Of a DNA stretch of 64,000 nucleotides, positions 1 through 7,359 are shown piece by piece. A model generated the notes under the pieces. The model was not told where the DNA came from and made no database searches. It was given only the letters and a program-made list of their open reading frames with translations. Source of the stretch: an uncultured Clostridia bacterium (GTDB lineage: Bacteria; Bacillota_A; Clostridia; TANB77; CAG-508). The stretch's first letter is position 1, and each line of letters opens with the position of its first letter. Where the stretch lies: assembly GCA_934130705.1 (NCBI GenBank), contig CAKOYL010000001.1, forward strand, positions 1-64,000, in the 5' to 3' direction. The translations under genes were made by a program, and so were the position numbers.

Positions 1-73
1 CATCTACTAGTGTTGTTTTTCCATGGTCAACGTGTGCTATTATTGCTATGTTTCTTATTTTTTGGTTGTTCAT
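1..73 (-). CDS. typA: TypA/BipA ribosome-associated translational GTPase (5' end only)
   Basis: Only the first 24 codons lie in the window. They read [20 protein letters not shown] and contain the G1 P-loop (AHVDHGKTT). The [19 protein letters not shown] form is typical of TypA/BipA rather than LepA, which normally has IDHGKST. TypA is a ribosome-binding GTPase linked to 50S assembly and stress growth. The ATG follows an AAAGGGG ribosome binding site, and a consensus sigma-A promoter lies just upstream. The remainder runs off the left edge. Confidence 0.88.
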   Translation of the reverse strand, partial: MNNQKIRNIAIIAHVDHGKTTLVD

Positions 74-131
74 TTTTATTACCCCTTTAAAATTTATTTT
101 TTACTTTTTTATTTTTTGTTCTAACTTTAAA

Positions 132-160
132 ATTATACTACCAAATCAATAAATTGTCAA
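132..160 (-). promoter_or_regulatory. Sigma-A promoter of typA
   Basis: Read on the minus strand, TTGACA (160-155), a 17-base spacer and TATAAT (137-132) match the vegetative consensus in all twelve positions. Predicted transcription start is near 125, giving a leader of about 50 nt before the typA ATG at 73. It separates typA from plsC, whose stop codon lies about 30 nt upstream of the -35. Confidence 0.85.
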
Positions 161-192
161 TTAGTATTCATTAAAAATTATGTAAATTCTTT

Positions 193-789
193 TTATTTTG
201 TAAGCTCAATAATATTACTCATAATCTCTTCAGTAACTTTATCTAAAACTTCCTTATCTTTACTACCCTTATACTCACTAAAATCTAAAGGTTTTCCATA
301 AGTAATAGTAACCTTTCTGTTACCTTTTTCTCCGCCTTTTATTCCACATGGTACAACTGGTGCACCGCTTCTTACTGCAAAGAAAGCTGCACCATCTTTA
401 ACTTTTTCTCCCTTAGCTAAACCATTTCTAGTTCCCTCTGGAAACAAAGCTAAACAATTTCCGTTTTTTAAAGTTTTCAAAGATTCTTTAAGTGCTATAA
501 CCTCTTTTGAATCTCTTTTTACTAGAATAGAATCAAATACATAGCCTAAATATGCAAAAAATTTATTTTTAGTTAATTCTTCTTTTGCTAAAAATCTAGT
601 ATACCTTCCTGTTGTAACTTCTATTAAAGGTGGATCTAAAAAGCTTCTATGGTTTCCACATATAATCACTTGTCCTTCCTTTGGTATATTTTCTTTTCCT
701 ATTACTTCAAATCTATATACTACTTTACAATAAATCCAAATTGCTCCTTTAACTATTCCTCTATTTATTATTTTAAAAATATCTTTCAT
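193..789 (-). CDS. plsC: 1-acyl-sn-glycerol-3-phosphate acyltransferase (PlsC/LPLAT)
   Basis: A 198-residue membrane-associated acyltransferase that would add the second acyl chain to lysophosphatidic acid. The NHRSFLD block gives the catalytic His and Asp (HX4D) and FPEGTRN is the glycerophosphate-binding motif. Length fits the short Firmicutes form. The start at 789 is chosen over a longer upstream reading because GGAG sits six bases before it, and because the preceding gene stops at 791. It is last in a minus-strand series after the transglutaminase-like and P-loop/Asp23 genes, probably co-translated with the latter. Confidence 0.9.
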   Translation of the reverse strand: MKDIFKIINRGIVKGAIWIYCKVVYRFEVIGKENIPKEGQVIICGNHRSFLDPPLIEVTTGRYTRFLAKEELTKNKFFAYLGYVFDSILVKRDSKEVIALKESLKTLKNGNCLALFPEGTRNGLAKGEKVKDGAAFFAVRSGAPVVPCGIKGGEKGNRKVTITYGKPLDFSEYKGSKDKEVLDKVTEEIMSNIIELTK

Positions 790-790
790 T

Positions 791-1657
791 TCATTCTCCT
801 CTCTGTGGAACATAAACATTTTTAACTACGACTTCAAATTCTTCCACATTCATCGCTGTTAATTTTTCAATTTCTTTCTTAGCCTTAATTTTAAATTGTT
901 TTATTCCATCTATTAAATTAAAACCATACACAACTGTAACTTCCATATATAATTTAGCACCTTCTCCAAAGTTGTCTACTCTTATTTTTTGAATTTTATA
1001 TATTCCTGGAGTCTTTGAAGCTAAATATTCTAAAATTTGTCTAAATACTGTATCAGATATCGTAAAATTCCCCATATAACTAAATGTTGGTCTAATTATT
1101 GATTTTTCTGATATATATGGTTGTTGTCCTTTTCCTTTTGTTTTAAATATTTGTAATGGATCTAATAAATAACCTGAAAAATCTTTTTTTATTTCAAATG
1201 TTGGGACTGGTATAACATGTTTTCCTTCTGTTACTCTAATTCTTCTTGCTGTTTCCATTTCTTCTTGTGTTGCAACATCTGATATATATATTGTTTCTGA
1301 TATTTCTGGTAATCCTAGATTAGCTGCTATTTTTTCTACCATTCCATCAGATGTTCCTAATATTAAAATACTTTCTGGTTTATATTTTTTTAATGCTTTT
1401 ATTATTTCTTCTTTTTCTTCATCTTTATAGAATAATGCATGTTTTACTGTTTCAATTTTTGTTGGTGCTTTTTTTGCTGATTCTCCTGCTATAACTTCAT
1501 TGTCTTTTATTAATAAACCATCATCTATTATAAAATTTATATTTTTTTCACTTGCTACCATTTGTGCTCTATAACTTTTTCCTGTACCTGATGGTCCCAC
1601 AAACGCATATACTTTTATTTTTTTATTATCTTTTATTAACATATCTCTTAATAACAT
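791..1657 (-). CDS. P-loop NTPase fused to an Asp23-like domain
   Basis: 288 residues. The N-terminal part has a clear Walker A (GPSGTGKS, residues 22-29) in a domain ending near residue 185. The C-terminal 90 residues (NFTISDTVFRQILEYLA to VVVKNVYVP) have the alternating beta/alpha pattern of Asp23/Gls24-family proteins, ending in the family-like VVVKNVYVP. Asp23 proteins are membrane-associated cell-envelope stress factors. No recognised kinase substrate motif is seen, so the substrate is unknown. The start is supported by AAGGAG. The stop abuts plsC, which suggests a link to membrane lipid synthesis. The P-loop is certain, the Asp23 assignment rests on pattern. Confidence 0.7.
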   Translation of the reverse strand: MLLRDMLIKDNKKIKVYAFVGPSGTGKSYRAQMVASEKNINFIIDDGLLIKDNEVIAGESAKKAPTKIETVKHALFYKDEEKEEIIKALKKYKPESILILGTSDGMVEKIAANLGLPEISETIYISDVATQEEMETARRIRVTEGKHVIPVPTFEIKKDFSGYLLDPLQIFKTKGKGQQPYISEKSIIRPTFSYMGNFTISDTVFRQILEYLASKTPGIYKIQKIRVDNFGEGAKLYMEVTVVYGFNLIDGIKQFKIKAKKEIEKLTAMNVEEFEVVVKNVYVPQRGE

Positions 1658-1670
1658 ATTTTCTCCTTCT

Positions 1671-2795
1671 TTATCTATAATTTGTACTACTTAGTATTGG
1701 ATATTCAAATATTTTGCCATTTTCAGTAAATTGTCCACTTGGAAAATGTGATTCGTTAAATTCCTTTTCTCCTTTTAGAAAATATTTGTATTTAGTTGTA
1801 TTTCCTACTATTCCTACACCTATAATAACTGGATCATCCCATGTACAATCTATTGCATACCAATTGTGTTCTATTTGTACATAATTCCAAGCATGATTTT
1901 CTGTTCCTCCTTCTGATGTTGTAGCCTTCCCTGCGACTACAACACATGGTATATTTAAACAGTCCATTAAATACTTAAATGATTTTGCATACCCTTCACA
2001 TACACATTCTTTATTAATTAATGCTCCATATATATTGTAAATATTATCTTTTGATATTGTTTGCTCATAATCTATGCTTTCTACTAAATAGTCATGAACA
2101 CTCTTTATGTTTTCATATGTATTCTCTTTTTGATTTTGAGTAAAATACATTTCGACTTTTTCAATTTCATTTAAAGCTGTGTCAATTTTTTCTTTTGAAG
2201 AAAATTCTTTTGTTAAATAATTAGTATTATTTCCGGCATTAATAAAAACTCTATATGATTTTACGTTTGTTCTAGTTGTTGTTTCAATATTTAAGTATAA
2301 TTTATTAAATTCTATGTAAAAAACATCTGGATTATCATATGTATATGCTTCTATTGCAGATTGGTAATATTCTCCTAATAATTCTTCTCCATTACTTTGT
2401 GAAAGTAAATTAGAAAATTGCGTTCCTAAATTTATTTCATATGTTCCTGTTTTCATATTTTCTTTATTTGAATACATTGCTTTGTATATTTTCTTTGAAT
2501 ATTCATCTAATTGACTATAATAATATTTATCAATCTCTTGATTATCCTCTTTTACATTTTCTTTACTTGGTTCTAATGTATCTATTGTTTTTTCTATTAT
2601 TTGTGGTTTTGCTACATTCTCATCTATACCACCACCATAAACAGTCATATTTGATATAAATTCTTGTACATCACTTGTTATATCTGAATGTACAAATTCA
2701 TTATAAAATATAACTCCAAAAAAAGCTATTATTGCTATTACTAACAATGATATTAGCATCATTATGAATGATTTTATTTTTGATTTCATTTTCAT
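1671..2795 (-). CDS. Membrane-anchored transglutaminase-like cysteine protein
   Basis: 374 residues. Residues 10-32 form one membrane segment and the rest should lie outside the cell. The C-terminal half has the transglutaminase-core triad order: Cys in ECVCEGYAKSFKYLM, His in TENHAWNYV, and Asp in YAIDCTWDDP. Such proteins in Firmicutes are probably cell-wall or protein cross-linking enzymes or peptidases; the substrate is not predictable. The spacer (about residues 60-110) is Glu/Lys/Asn-rich. It lies 13 bases upstream of the P-loop/Asp23 gene and is probably first in that operon. Confidence 0.8.
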   Translation of the reverse strand: MKMKSKIKSFIMMLISLLVIAIIAFFGVIFYNEFVHSDITSDVQEFISNMTVYGGGIDENVAKPQIIEKTIDTLEPSKENVKEDNQEIDKYYYSQLDEYSKKIYKAMYSNKENMKTGTYEINLGTQFSNLLSQSNGEELLGEYYQSAIEAYTYDNPDVFYIEFNKLYLNIETTTRTNVKSYRVFINAGNNTNYLTKEFSSKEKIDTALNEIEKVEMYFTQNQKENTYENIKSVHDYLVESIDYEQTISKDNIYNIYGALINKECVCEGYAKSFKYLMDCLNIPCVVVAGKATTSEGGTENHAWNYVQIEHNWYAIDCTWDDPVIIGVGIVGNTTKYKYFLKGEKEFNESHFPSGQFTENGKIFEYPILSSTNYR

Positions 2796-2851
2796 TCACT
2801 CTCTTTCATGCATATATATTTTATTATAACATTTTTCATTTTTAAAAACCA

Positions 2852-2880
2852 GTATATTTTAGTTTTTTTTGCCAATACTA
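2852..2880 (+). promoter_or_regulatory. Possible sigma-G-type promoter of the germinant receptor operon
   Basis: GTATA (2852-2856), a 17-base spacer and AATACTA (2874-2880) resemble the forespore sigma-G elements (near TGAATA and CATACTA) with one mismatch each. Transcription would begin near 2887, two bases before the gerKA ATG, so the message would be essentially leaderless. No Shine-Dalgarno sequence is visible before that ATG, consistent with this. gerA-type operons are normally sigma-G dependent. This is pattern matching only. Confidence 0.35.
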
Positions 2881-2888
2881 TAAATATT

Positions 2889-4583
2889 ATGAAAATAAAA
2901 GATATTATAAATGAAGCATTTGCTTATAAACCAAAAAATATATATCAATTTACATTACCTGGAAATTCAGAAAATCCAGAGTCAACTACAATCCAAAATA
3001 GTAAACCTACACCAGAAAAATCTCAAAATGTATTTCCTAGTTTAGATGTAAATTTAGATTATTTAAAAACTAAATATAATTTATTAATTAATAGCGATAT
3101 TGTTACTAGAGAATTTATTTTAAATGCTAAAGGAAAGCAATATAAAGCATTCTTACTTTTTATTGACGGTATGGTCGATTCTCAAATTTTAAATGATTAT
3201 GTTTTAGAACCATTAATGATGAGAAATAGAAATAATCTTTTTAATGGTGAACAAAATAGAGTTATTTCTGAAGCTGTTACTAATAATATTACTGTTAGAA
3301 AAGTTAAAAAATTTGACTTGGCTGATTATATAGAAAGCTGTTTAGTTCCTCAAAATAATTTAAAACAGGAAAGTTCTTTTGAAGAAATTTTCTCAGGTGT
3401 AAATTCTGGAAATTGTGCTTTATTTGTTGATACTTTGTCTATCGGTTTTGATATTGATGTTAAAGGTTTTCAACAACGTAATATTTCACAACCAGAAAAC
3501 GAGATAGTTATCAAAGGATCTCATGAAGCTTTTGTTGAAAATATACGTACAAATACATCACTTTTGAGGAGACTTACTAATAATGAAAATTTGATTATTG
3601 AAAATACTCAAGTTGGAAAAATAACAAAAACTAATTGTGCTATATGTTATATGCATAACTTAGCTAATGATGATTTAGTTGCTGAAGTTAAGTATAGAAT
3701 TAATAATTTAGAAATCGATTCTCTTCTATCTGCCGGTGAATTAGAACAACTTTTAACAGATACCAATAATCTCGGTTTACCTAAAATATTAGTTTCTGAA
3801 AGACCTGACAATGCTGTAAATGCTATATTACAAGGTAGAGTTATCGTTATTGTTAATGGTTCACCATATGCATTAATTATGCCTGCTATTTTAATAGATT
3901 TTTTATCTTCTCCTGAAGATAAAAACTTAAAAACTATATTTGCAAATTTTCTCAAAGTTATAAGAATTATTGCTGCTTTTTTTGCATTATTATTACCTGG
4001 ATTATATATTGCAATTACTAATTTTCATCGTGAAATTATACCTACCGAATTATTGTACTCTATTTTGTCCTCTAGGCAAAGTGTACCTTTTCCTATAATT
4101 TTTGAAATTTTTATTATGGAAATTTCTTTTGAAATTATTAGAGAGGCTGGTCTTAGGGTTCCATCTCCTATTGGTCCAACAATTGGAATAGTTGGTGCTA
4201 TAGTTTTAGGTCAAGCAGCTGTAAGTGCCGGTATAGTAAGTCCAATTCTAATTATTATAGTTGCTATAACTGGTATAAGTTCTTTTGCAATTCCAGATTT
4301 TAGTTTTAGTTTTCATCTAAGATATTTTAGATTTGGTTTTATTACTTTAGGATTTCTTAGTGGATTTTTAGGGATTGGGATTGGAATATTTGTGTATTTA
4401 TCATCAGTATGCGATTTAGTAACTTTCGGCGTATCTTACACAGCTCCATATTCTCCTTTTAGTAACTCAAAAAATAACGGATTACTACTTCCACCTATTT
4501 GGAAAAGAGAATATCGTGCAACTTATTTATCATCAAAACGTGAAAAAAAGCAAAATAAAATATCTATGAAATGGAGATTTTAA
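2889..4583 (+). CDS. gerKA: Spore germinant receptor subunit A (GerA/GerKA family)
   Basis: 564 residues from the ATG at 2889. The soluble N-terminal half (to about residue 365) contains GerA-family blocks such as ALFVDTLSIGFDIDVKG and SERPDNAVNAILQGRVIVIVNGSP. The C-terminal half has about five membrane segments, with the conserved VPFPIIFEIFIMEISFEIIREAG region. The A subunit helps form the inner-membrane nutrient receptor of the spore. It starts a plus-strand operon with B, C and a small fourth gene. The start lacks a ribosome binding site; the upstream in-frame extension is low-complexity and unlikely. The nutrient sensed cannot be inferred. Confidence 0.93.
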   Translation: MKIKDIINEAFAYKPKNIYQFTLPGNSENPESTTIQNSKPTPEKSQNVFPSLDVNLDYLKTKYNLLINSDIVTREFILNAKGKQYKAFLLFIDGMVDSQILNDYVLEPLMMRNRNNLFNGEQNRVISEAVTNNITVRKVKKFDLADYIESCLVPQNNLKQESSFEEIFSGVNSGNCALFVDTLSIGFDIDVKGFQQRNISQPENEIVIKGSHEAFVENIRTNTSLLRRLTNNENLIIENTQVGKITKTNCAICYMHNLANDDLVAEVKYRINNLEIDSLLSAGELEQLLTDTNNLGLPKILVSERPDNAVNAILQGRVIVIVNGSPYALIMPAILIDFLSSPEDKNLKTIFANFLKVIRIIAAFFALLLPGLYIAITNFHREIIPTELLYSILSSRQSVPFPIIFEIFIMEISFEIIREAGLRVPSPIGPTIGIVGAIVLGQAAVSAGIVSPILIIIVAITGISSFAIPDFSFSFHLRYFRFGFITLGFLSGFLGIGIGIFVYLSSVCDLVTFGVSYTAPYSPFSNSKNNGLLLPPIWKREYRATYLSSKREKKQNKISMKWRF

Positions 4584-4604
4584 AATTTTAAGGAGGATTT
4601 ATAT

Positions 4605-5687
4605 ATGTCAAAATTTAAAATTGGAACTGTTGAAGCTATAGCTCTTATCTTATCTGCTCTTGCACCATTTACTGTTATTTCTCTTTCTAGAACTTTCATA
4701 AATGAAACAAAAACAAGTGCATTAATTAATATTCTTTATATAACTATTATAGCTTCACTTATAACTTTATTAATTTGTAAATTATTTTCAAAATTTCCTA
4801 GCTTTGATATTATTGATATTTCTAACTACCTAGGTGGAAATATTTTTAGAATTATTGTTGGATTTGTTTTTATTTTCTATTTTCTTATTACGTCCGCAAT
4901 GCTTTTAAGAAATTTTTGTGAAGGTCTAAATATTGTTTATTATCCATTTACAAAGATAATTTATATAATAATGCTATTTATTATTGCTACTGCAATATCC
5001 AATAATCTAGGTTTTAATTCCACAATAAAAACAACTGCTTTAATTTTTCCAGTTATTATGATTAGCATTATCCTCTTATTTATAGGAAATTTAAATAACT
5101 TTTCTTTTGAAAAGATTTTCCCTCTATTAGGCGAAGGTTTTCATAATACATTTGTTTTAGGTTTAATAAACATAGGTGCTTTTACTGGAATTTCTTATTT
5201 ATATTTTTTACCGCCGCTTTTAAAAGATCCTAGCAAATTTAAAATGATATCAATTTTATCAACAATTTTATCGGGCTTATTTATTTTTATTTGTGTAGCA
5301 ACTTTACTCTTTATGTTTTCAATTTATGTAAGTACCGATGAAATAATGCCATTATTTTCTGTAAGTAGATATATTGCATTTGGTAACTTCTTTCAAAGAT
5401 TTGAATCTTTGTTTCTTCTTATTTGGACTATTGCATTTTGTTGTTATTTAAGTATATCATTTAAATTTTCTACTTATATTTTTAAAAAGATTTTTAAATT
5501 AAAAGATTCTTCTCAATTAATTTATATTTTTTCTTTGTTAATTTTTGGAATTACTATTTTACCTAAAAATTACTCAATTTCAAGTTTTTTTGAAATCCAT
5601 GTTTATAGATATATAAGTATTTCTATTATCTTTTTGGGTATTATTCTTTTATTACTCTCTACTTTAAAGAAAAAGGTTGGTGATTAA
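4605..5687 (+). CDS. gerKB: Spore germinant receptor subunit B (GerAB/GerKB, APC-superfamily permease fold)
   Basis: 360 residues with about ten hydrophobic helices, the normal size and topology of the GerAB endospore-permease family. The N-terminus (KIGTVEAIALILSALAPFTV) and the FPSFDIIDISNYLGG block fit the family. This subunit binds the germinant in characterised receptors. AAGGAGGA precedes the ATG by seven bases, and the gene follows gerKA by 21 bases. The stop is two bases before the downstream TTG start, so translation of B and C is probably coupled. Confidence 0.92.
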   Translation: MSKFKIGTVEAIALILSALAPFTVISLSRTFINETKTSALINILYITIIASLITLLICKLFSKFPSFDIIDISNYLGGNIFRIIVGFVFIFYFLITSAMLLRNFCEGLNIVYYPFTKIIYIIMLFIIATAISNNLGFNSTIKTTALIFPVIMISIILLFIGNLNNFSFEKIFPLLGEGFHNTFVLGLINIGAFTGISYLYFLPPLLKDPSKFKMISILSTILSGLFIFICVATLLFMFSIYVSTDEIMPLFSVSRYIAFGNFFQRFESLFLLIWTIAFCCYLSISFKFSTYIFKKIFKLKDSSQLIYIFSLLIFGITILPKNYSISSFFEIHVYRYISISIIFLGIILLLLSTLKKKVGD

Positions 5688-5688
5688 T

Positions 5689-6906
5689 TTGAAAAATATT
5701 ATAAAAAAATCTTTTATTATTACTCTAATTATTATTTTTTTTACTGCCTTTTCTAATTCATATGAAGCTCTTAATATAGATAATTTAGCATTCGTAGTAG
5801 CTTTAGGGATTGATTCAACTAATACAGACAAAATCAAGGTAACATTTCAATTTGTTAATCCTCCTTCAACTAGCGAAGGTTCTAATCAAGAAACCAAAAT
5901 TTTAGAAGATGCTGTAGAAGCAACATCAATTCCAAATGCAATAAATATAATGAATAGTTATTTAGCGAGAAAACTAGATTTATCACATTGTAGAAATATC
6001 ATTTTTTCCGAAGAAATTGCTCAAAAAGGAATTTCTAGTTATATTTATACACTAATGAATGATGTACAAGTAAGACCAACTTCCAATATAATTGTAACTA
6101 CTTGTACAGCAAATCTCTATATAAAAAAATCTATTCCTAGTTTAGAGACCTCAATAACTAGATATTATGATATTTTCACTAATTCTAGCAAATATACTGG
6201 ATATGTATCAAATGCTACTATTGGAGATTTTTATAATGCTCTTGTGTGCAATAGTTGTGAGCCTTATGCAATTTTAGGTGGTGTGAGTTCTTCAAAAGCT
6301 AACAGTTCAGAATCGAATAATTCTAATGATTCCGAAATAAAATCTGGTTCTTCTCCCATATCAGGAACTCGTTCTGCTGAAAATATAGGAATGGTAGCTT
6401 TTAAGCACGATAAATTATCTGGTGAATTAACCTCAATGGAAACTGTTTGTTTTCATATTTTGCGTAATAATTTGAACTCTTTTCTTATATCAATTCCTAA
6501 TCCATCTGATAAAAATTCCAACCTTGATATACTCATAATTCCCAAAGACAAAACAAAAATAAATGTTAATATTATTAATAATTCACCTTTTATCAAAATT
6601 AATACTACTTTTACCGCCAAAATTTTTTCTATAGATGAAAATTCTGATTATTTAAATTCCAATATAATTAGTGCTATTGAAACTTCATGCAATAAATATT
6701 TAGAAAATATAATTTCCGACTATTTGTACAAAACATCTTTAGTTTTTAAAAGTGATATAAATGGTCTTGGAAAATATGCATTATTAAGATTTAGAACAAA
6801 CTCGGATTTTACAAATTATAATTGGACTGAAAATTATAAAAATTCTACTTTTAAGGTTAATGTAGAAACAAATGTTAACTCTGGATTATTTTTAAATAAA
6901 ACCTAA
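5689..6906 (+). CDS. gerKC: Spore germinant receptor subunit C (Ger(x)C family), without a lipobox
   Basis: 405 residues from a TTG start; in-frame TTG 5677 and GTG 5680 are alternatives. The AFVVALGIDSTNTDKIKVTF block and the RKLDLSHCRNIIFSEEIA block are typical of Ger(x)C N-terminal domains, and the C-terminal third matches the Ger(x)C fold. C subunits are normally lipoproteins. Here the hydrophobic leader runs IIIFFTAFSNSYEALN with no cysteine, so lipidation is not possible and the leader must act as an anchor or signal peptide. Acts at the spore inner membrane with GerKA and GerKB. Confidence 0.88.
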   Translation: MKNIIKKSFIITLIIIFFTAFSNSYEALNIDNLAFVVALGIDSTNTDKIKVTFQFVNPPSTSEGSNQETKILEDAVEATSIPNAINIMNSYLARKLDLSHCRNIIFSEEIAQKGISSYIYTLMNDVQVRPTSNIIVTTCTANLYIKKSIPSLETSITRYYDIFTNSSKYTGYVSNATIGDFYNALVCNSCEPYAILGGVSSSKANSSESNNSNDSEIKSGSSPISGTRSAENIGMVAFKHDKLSGELTSMETVCFHILRNNLNSFLISIPNPSDKNSNLDILIIPKDKTKINVNIINNSPFIKINTTFTAKIFSIDENSDYLNSNIISAIETSCNKYLENIISDYLYKTSLVFKSDINGLGKYALLRFRTNSDFTNYNWTENYKNSTFKVNVETNVNSGLFLNKT

Positions 6907-6928
6907 TTATACTAGGAGGCTTATAACA

Positions 6929-7108
6929 ATGGAAGATTCTGTTTATCATATTTTGTTTTTTATTTTTAGTATATATGCTTTAATAAAATGTATATATTAT
7001 GCTGTTTTTGAAATAAAAAATGAGAATAATAAAAGTGGTGGAATTGCTACAATTTGTTTTTCTATTTTAGTAGTAATTTTTTCAAATGTAGTAGTGCTAT
7101 TAAAATAA
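6929..7108 (+). CDS. Small two-helix membrane protein, candidate germinant receptor D subunit
   Basis: A 59-residue ORF starting MEDSVYHILFF and ending NVVVLLK. It has hydrophobic segments at about residues 5-27 and 40-57 joined by a polar loop (EIKNENNKSGG). A strong AGGAGG lies nine bases before the ATG and the gene begins 22 bases after gerKC. Several Bacillus gerA-type operons end in a small two-transmembrane D subunit that modulates receptor function. Position, size and topology match, but no sequence motif proves it. The last codons overlap the left end of the downstream palindrome. Confidence 0.72.
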   Translation: MEDSVYHILFFIFSIYALIKCIYYAVFEIKNENNKSGGIATICFSILVVIFSNVVVLLK

Positions 7109-7352
7109 TATTCTATGGCTTCGGGGAAATATATAAGCTTTTTGCGCTGATTAATAGTTCAACTTCATAATTAAGAAACTCTATGCAAAAAATTGGAACC
7201 TTTTTCTTCGCTGAAATCCTATAAATAGGATTTCACGAGAACATTATTCCAATTATTTTGCTTAGAGTTTCTAAATTATTACGTTTCACATATTAATCAG
7301 CGCAAAAAGCTTATATATTTTCCCGAAGTCATAGAACATTATTTTAATATCA
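7098..7352. repeat. Long imperfect inverted repeat (about 255 bp) between the ger operon and rnr
   Basis: Two arms of roughly 85-115 bases are inverted copies with scattered mismatches. For example, the left arm has TTTTTGCGCTGATTAATA and the outer block TATTAAAATAATATTCTATG; both recur inverted on the right. A second, perfect palindrome (GAAATCCTAT/ATAGGATTTC, 7213-7234) sits in the centre. It lies between convergent genes, so it could terminate transcription both ways. It is far longer than a normal terminator and resembles a MITE-like or palindromic repeat element. No transposase is present and clear target-site duplications are not seen. Confidence 0.8.
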
Positions 7353-7359
7353 CGTCAAA

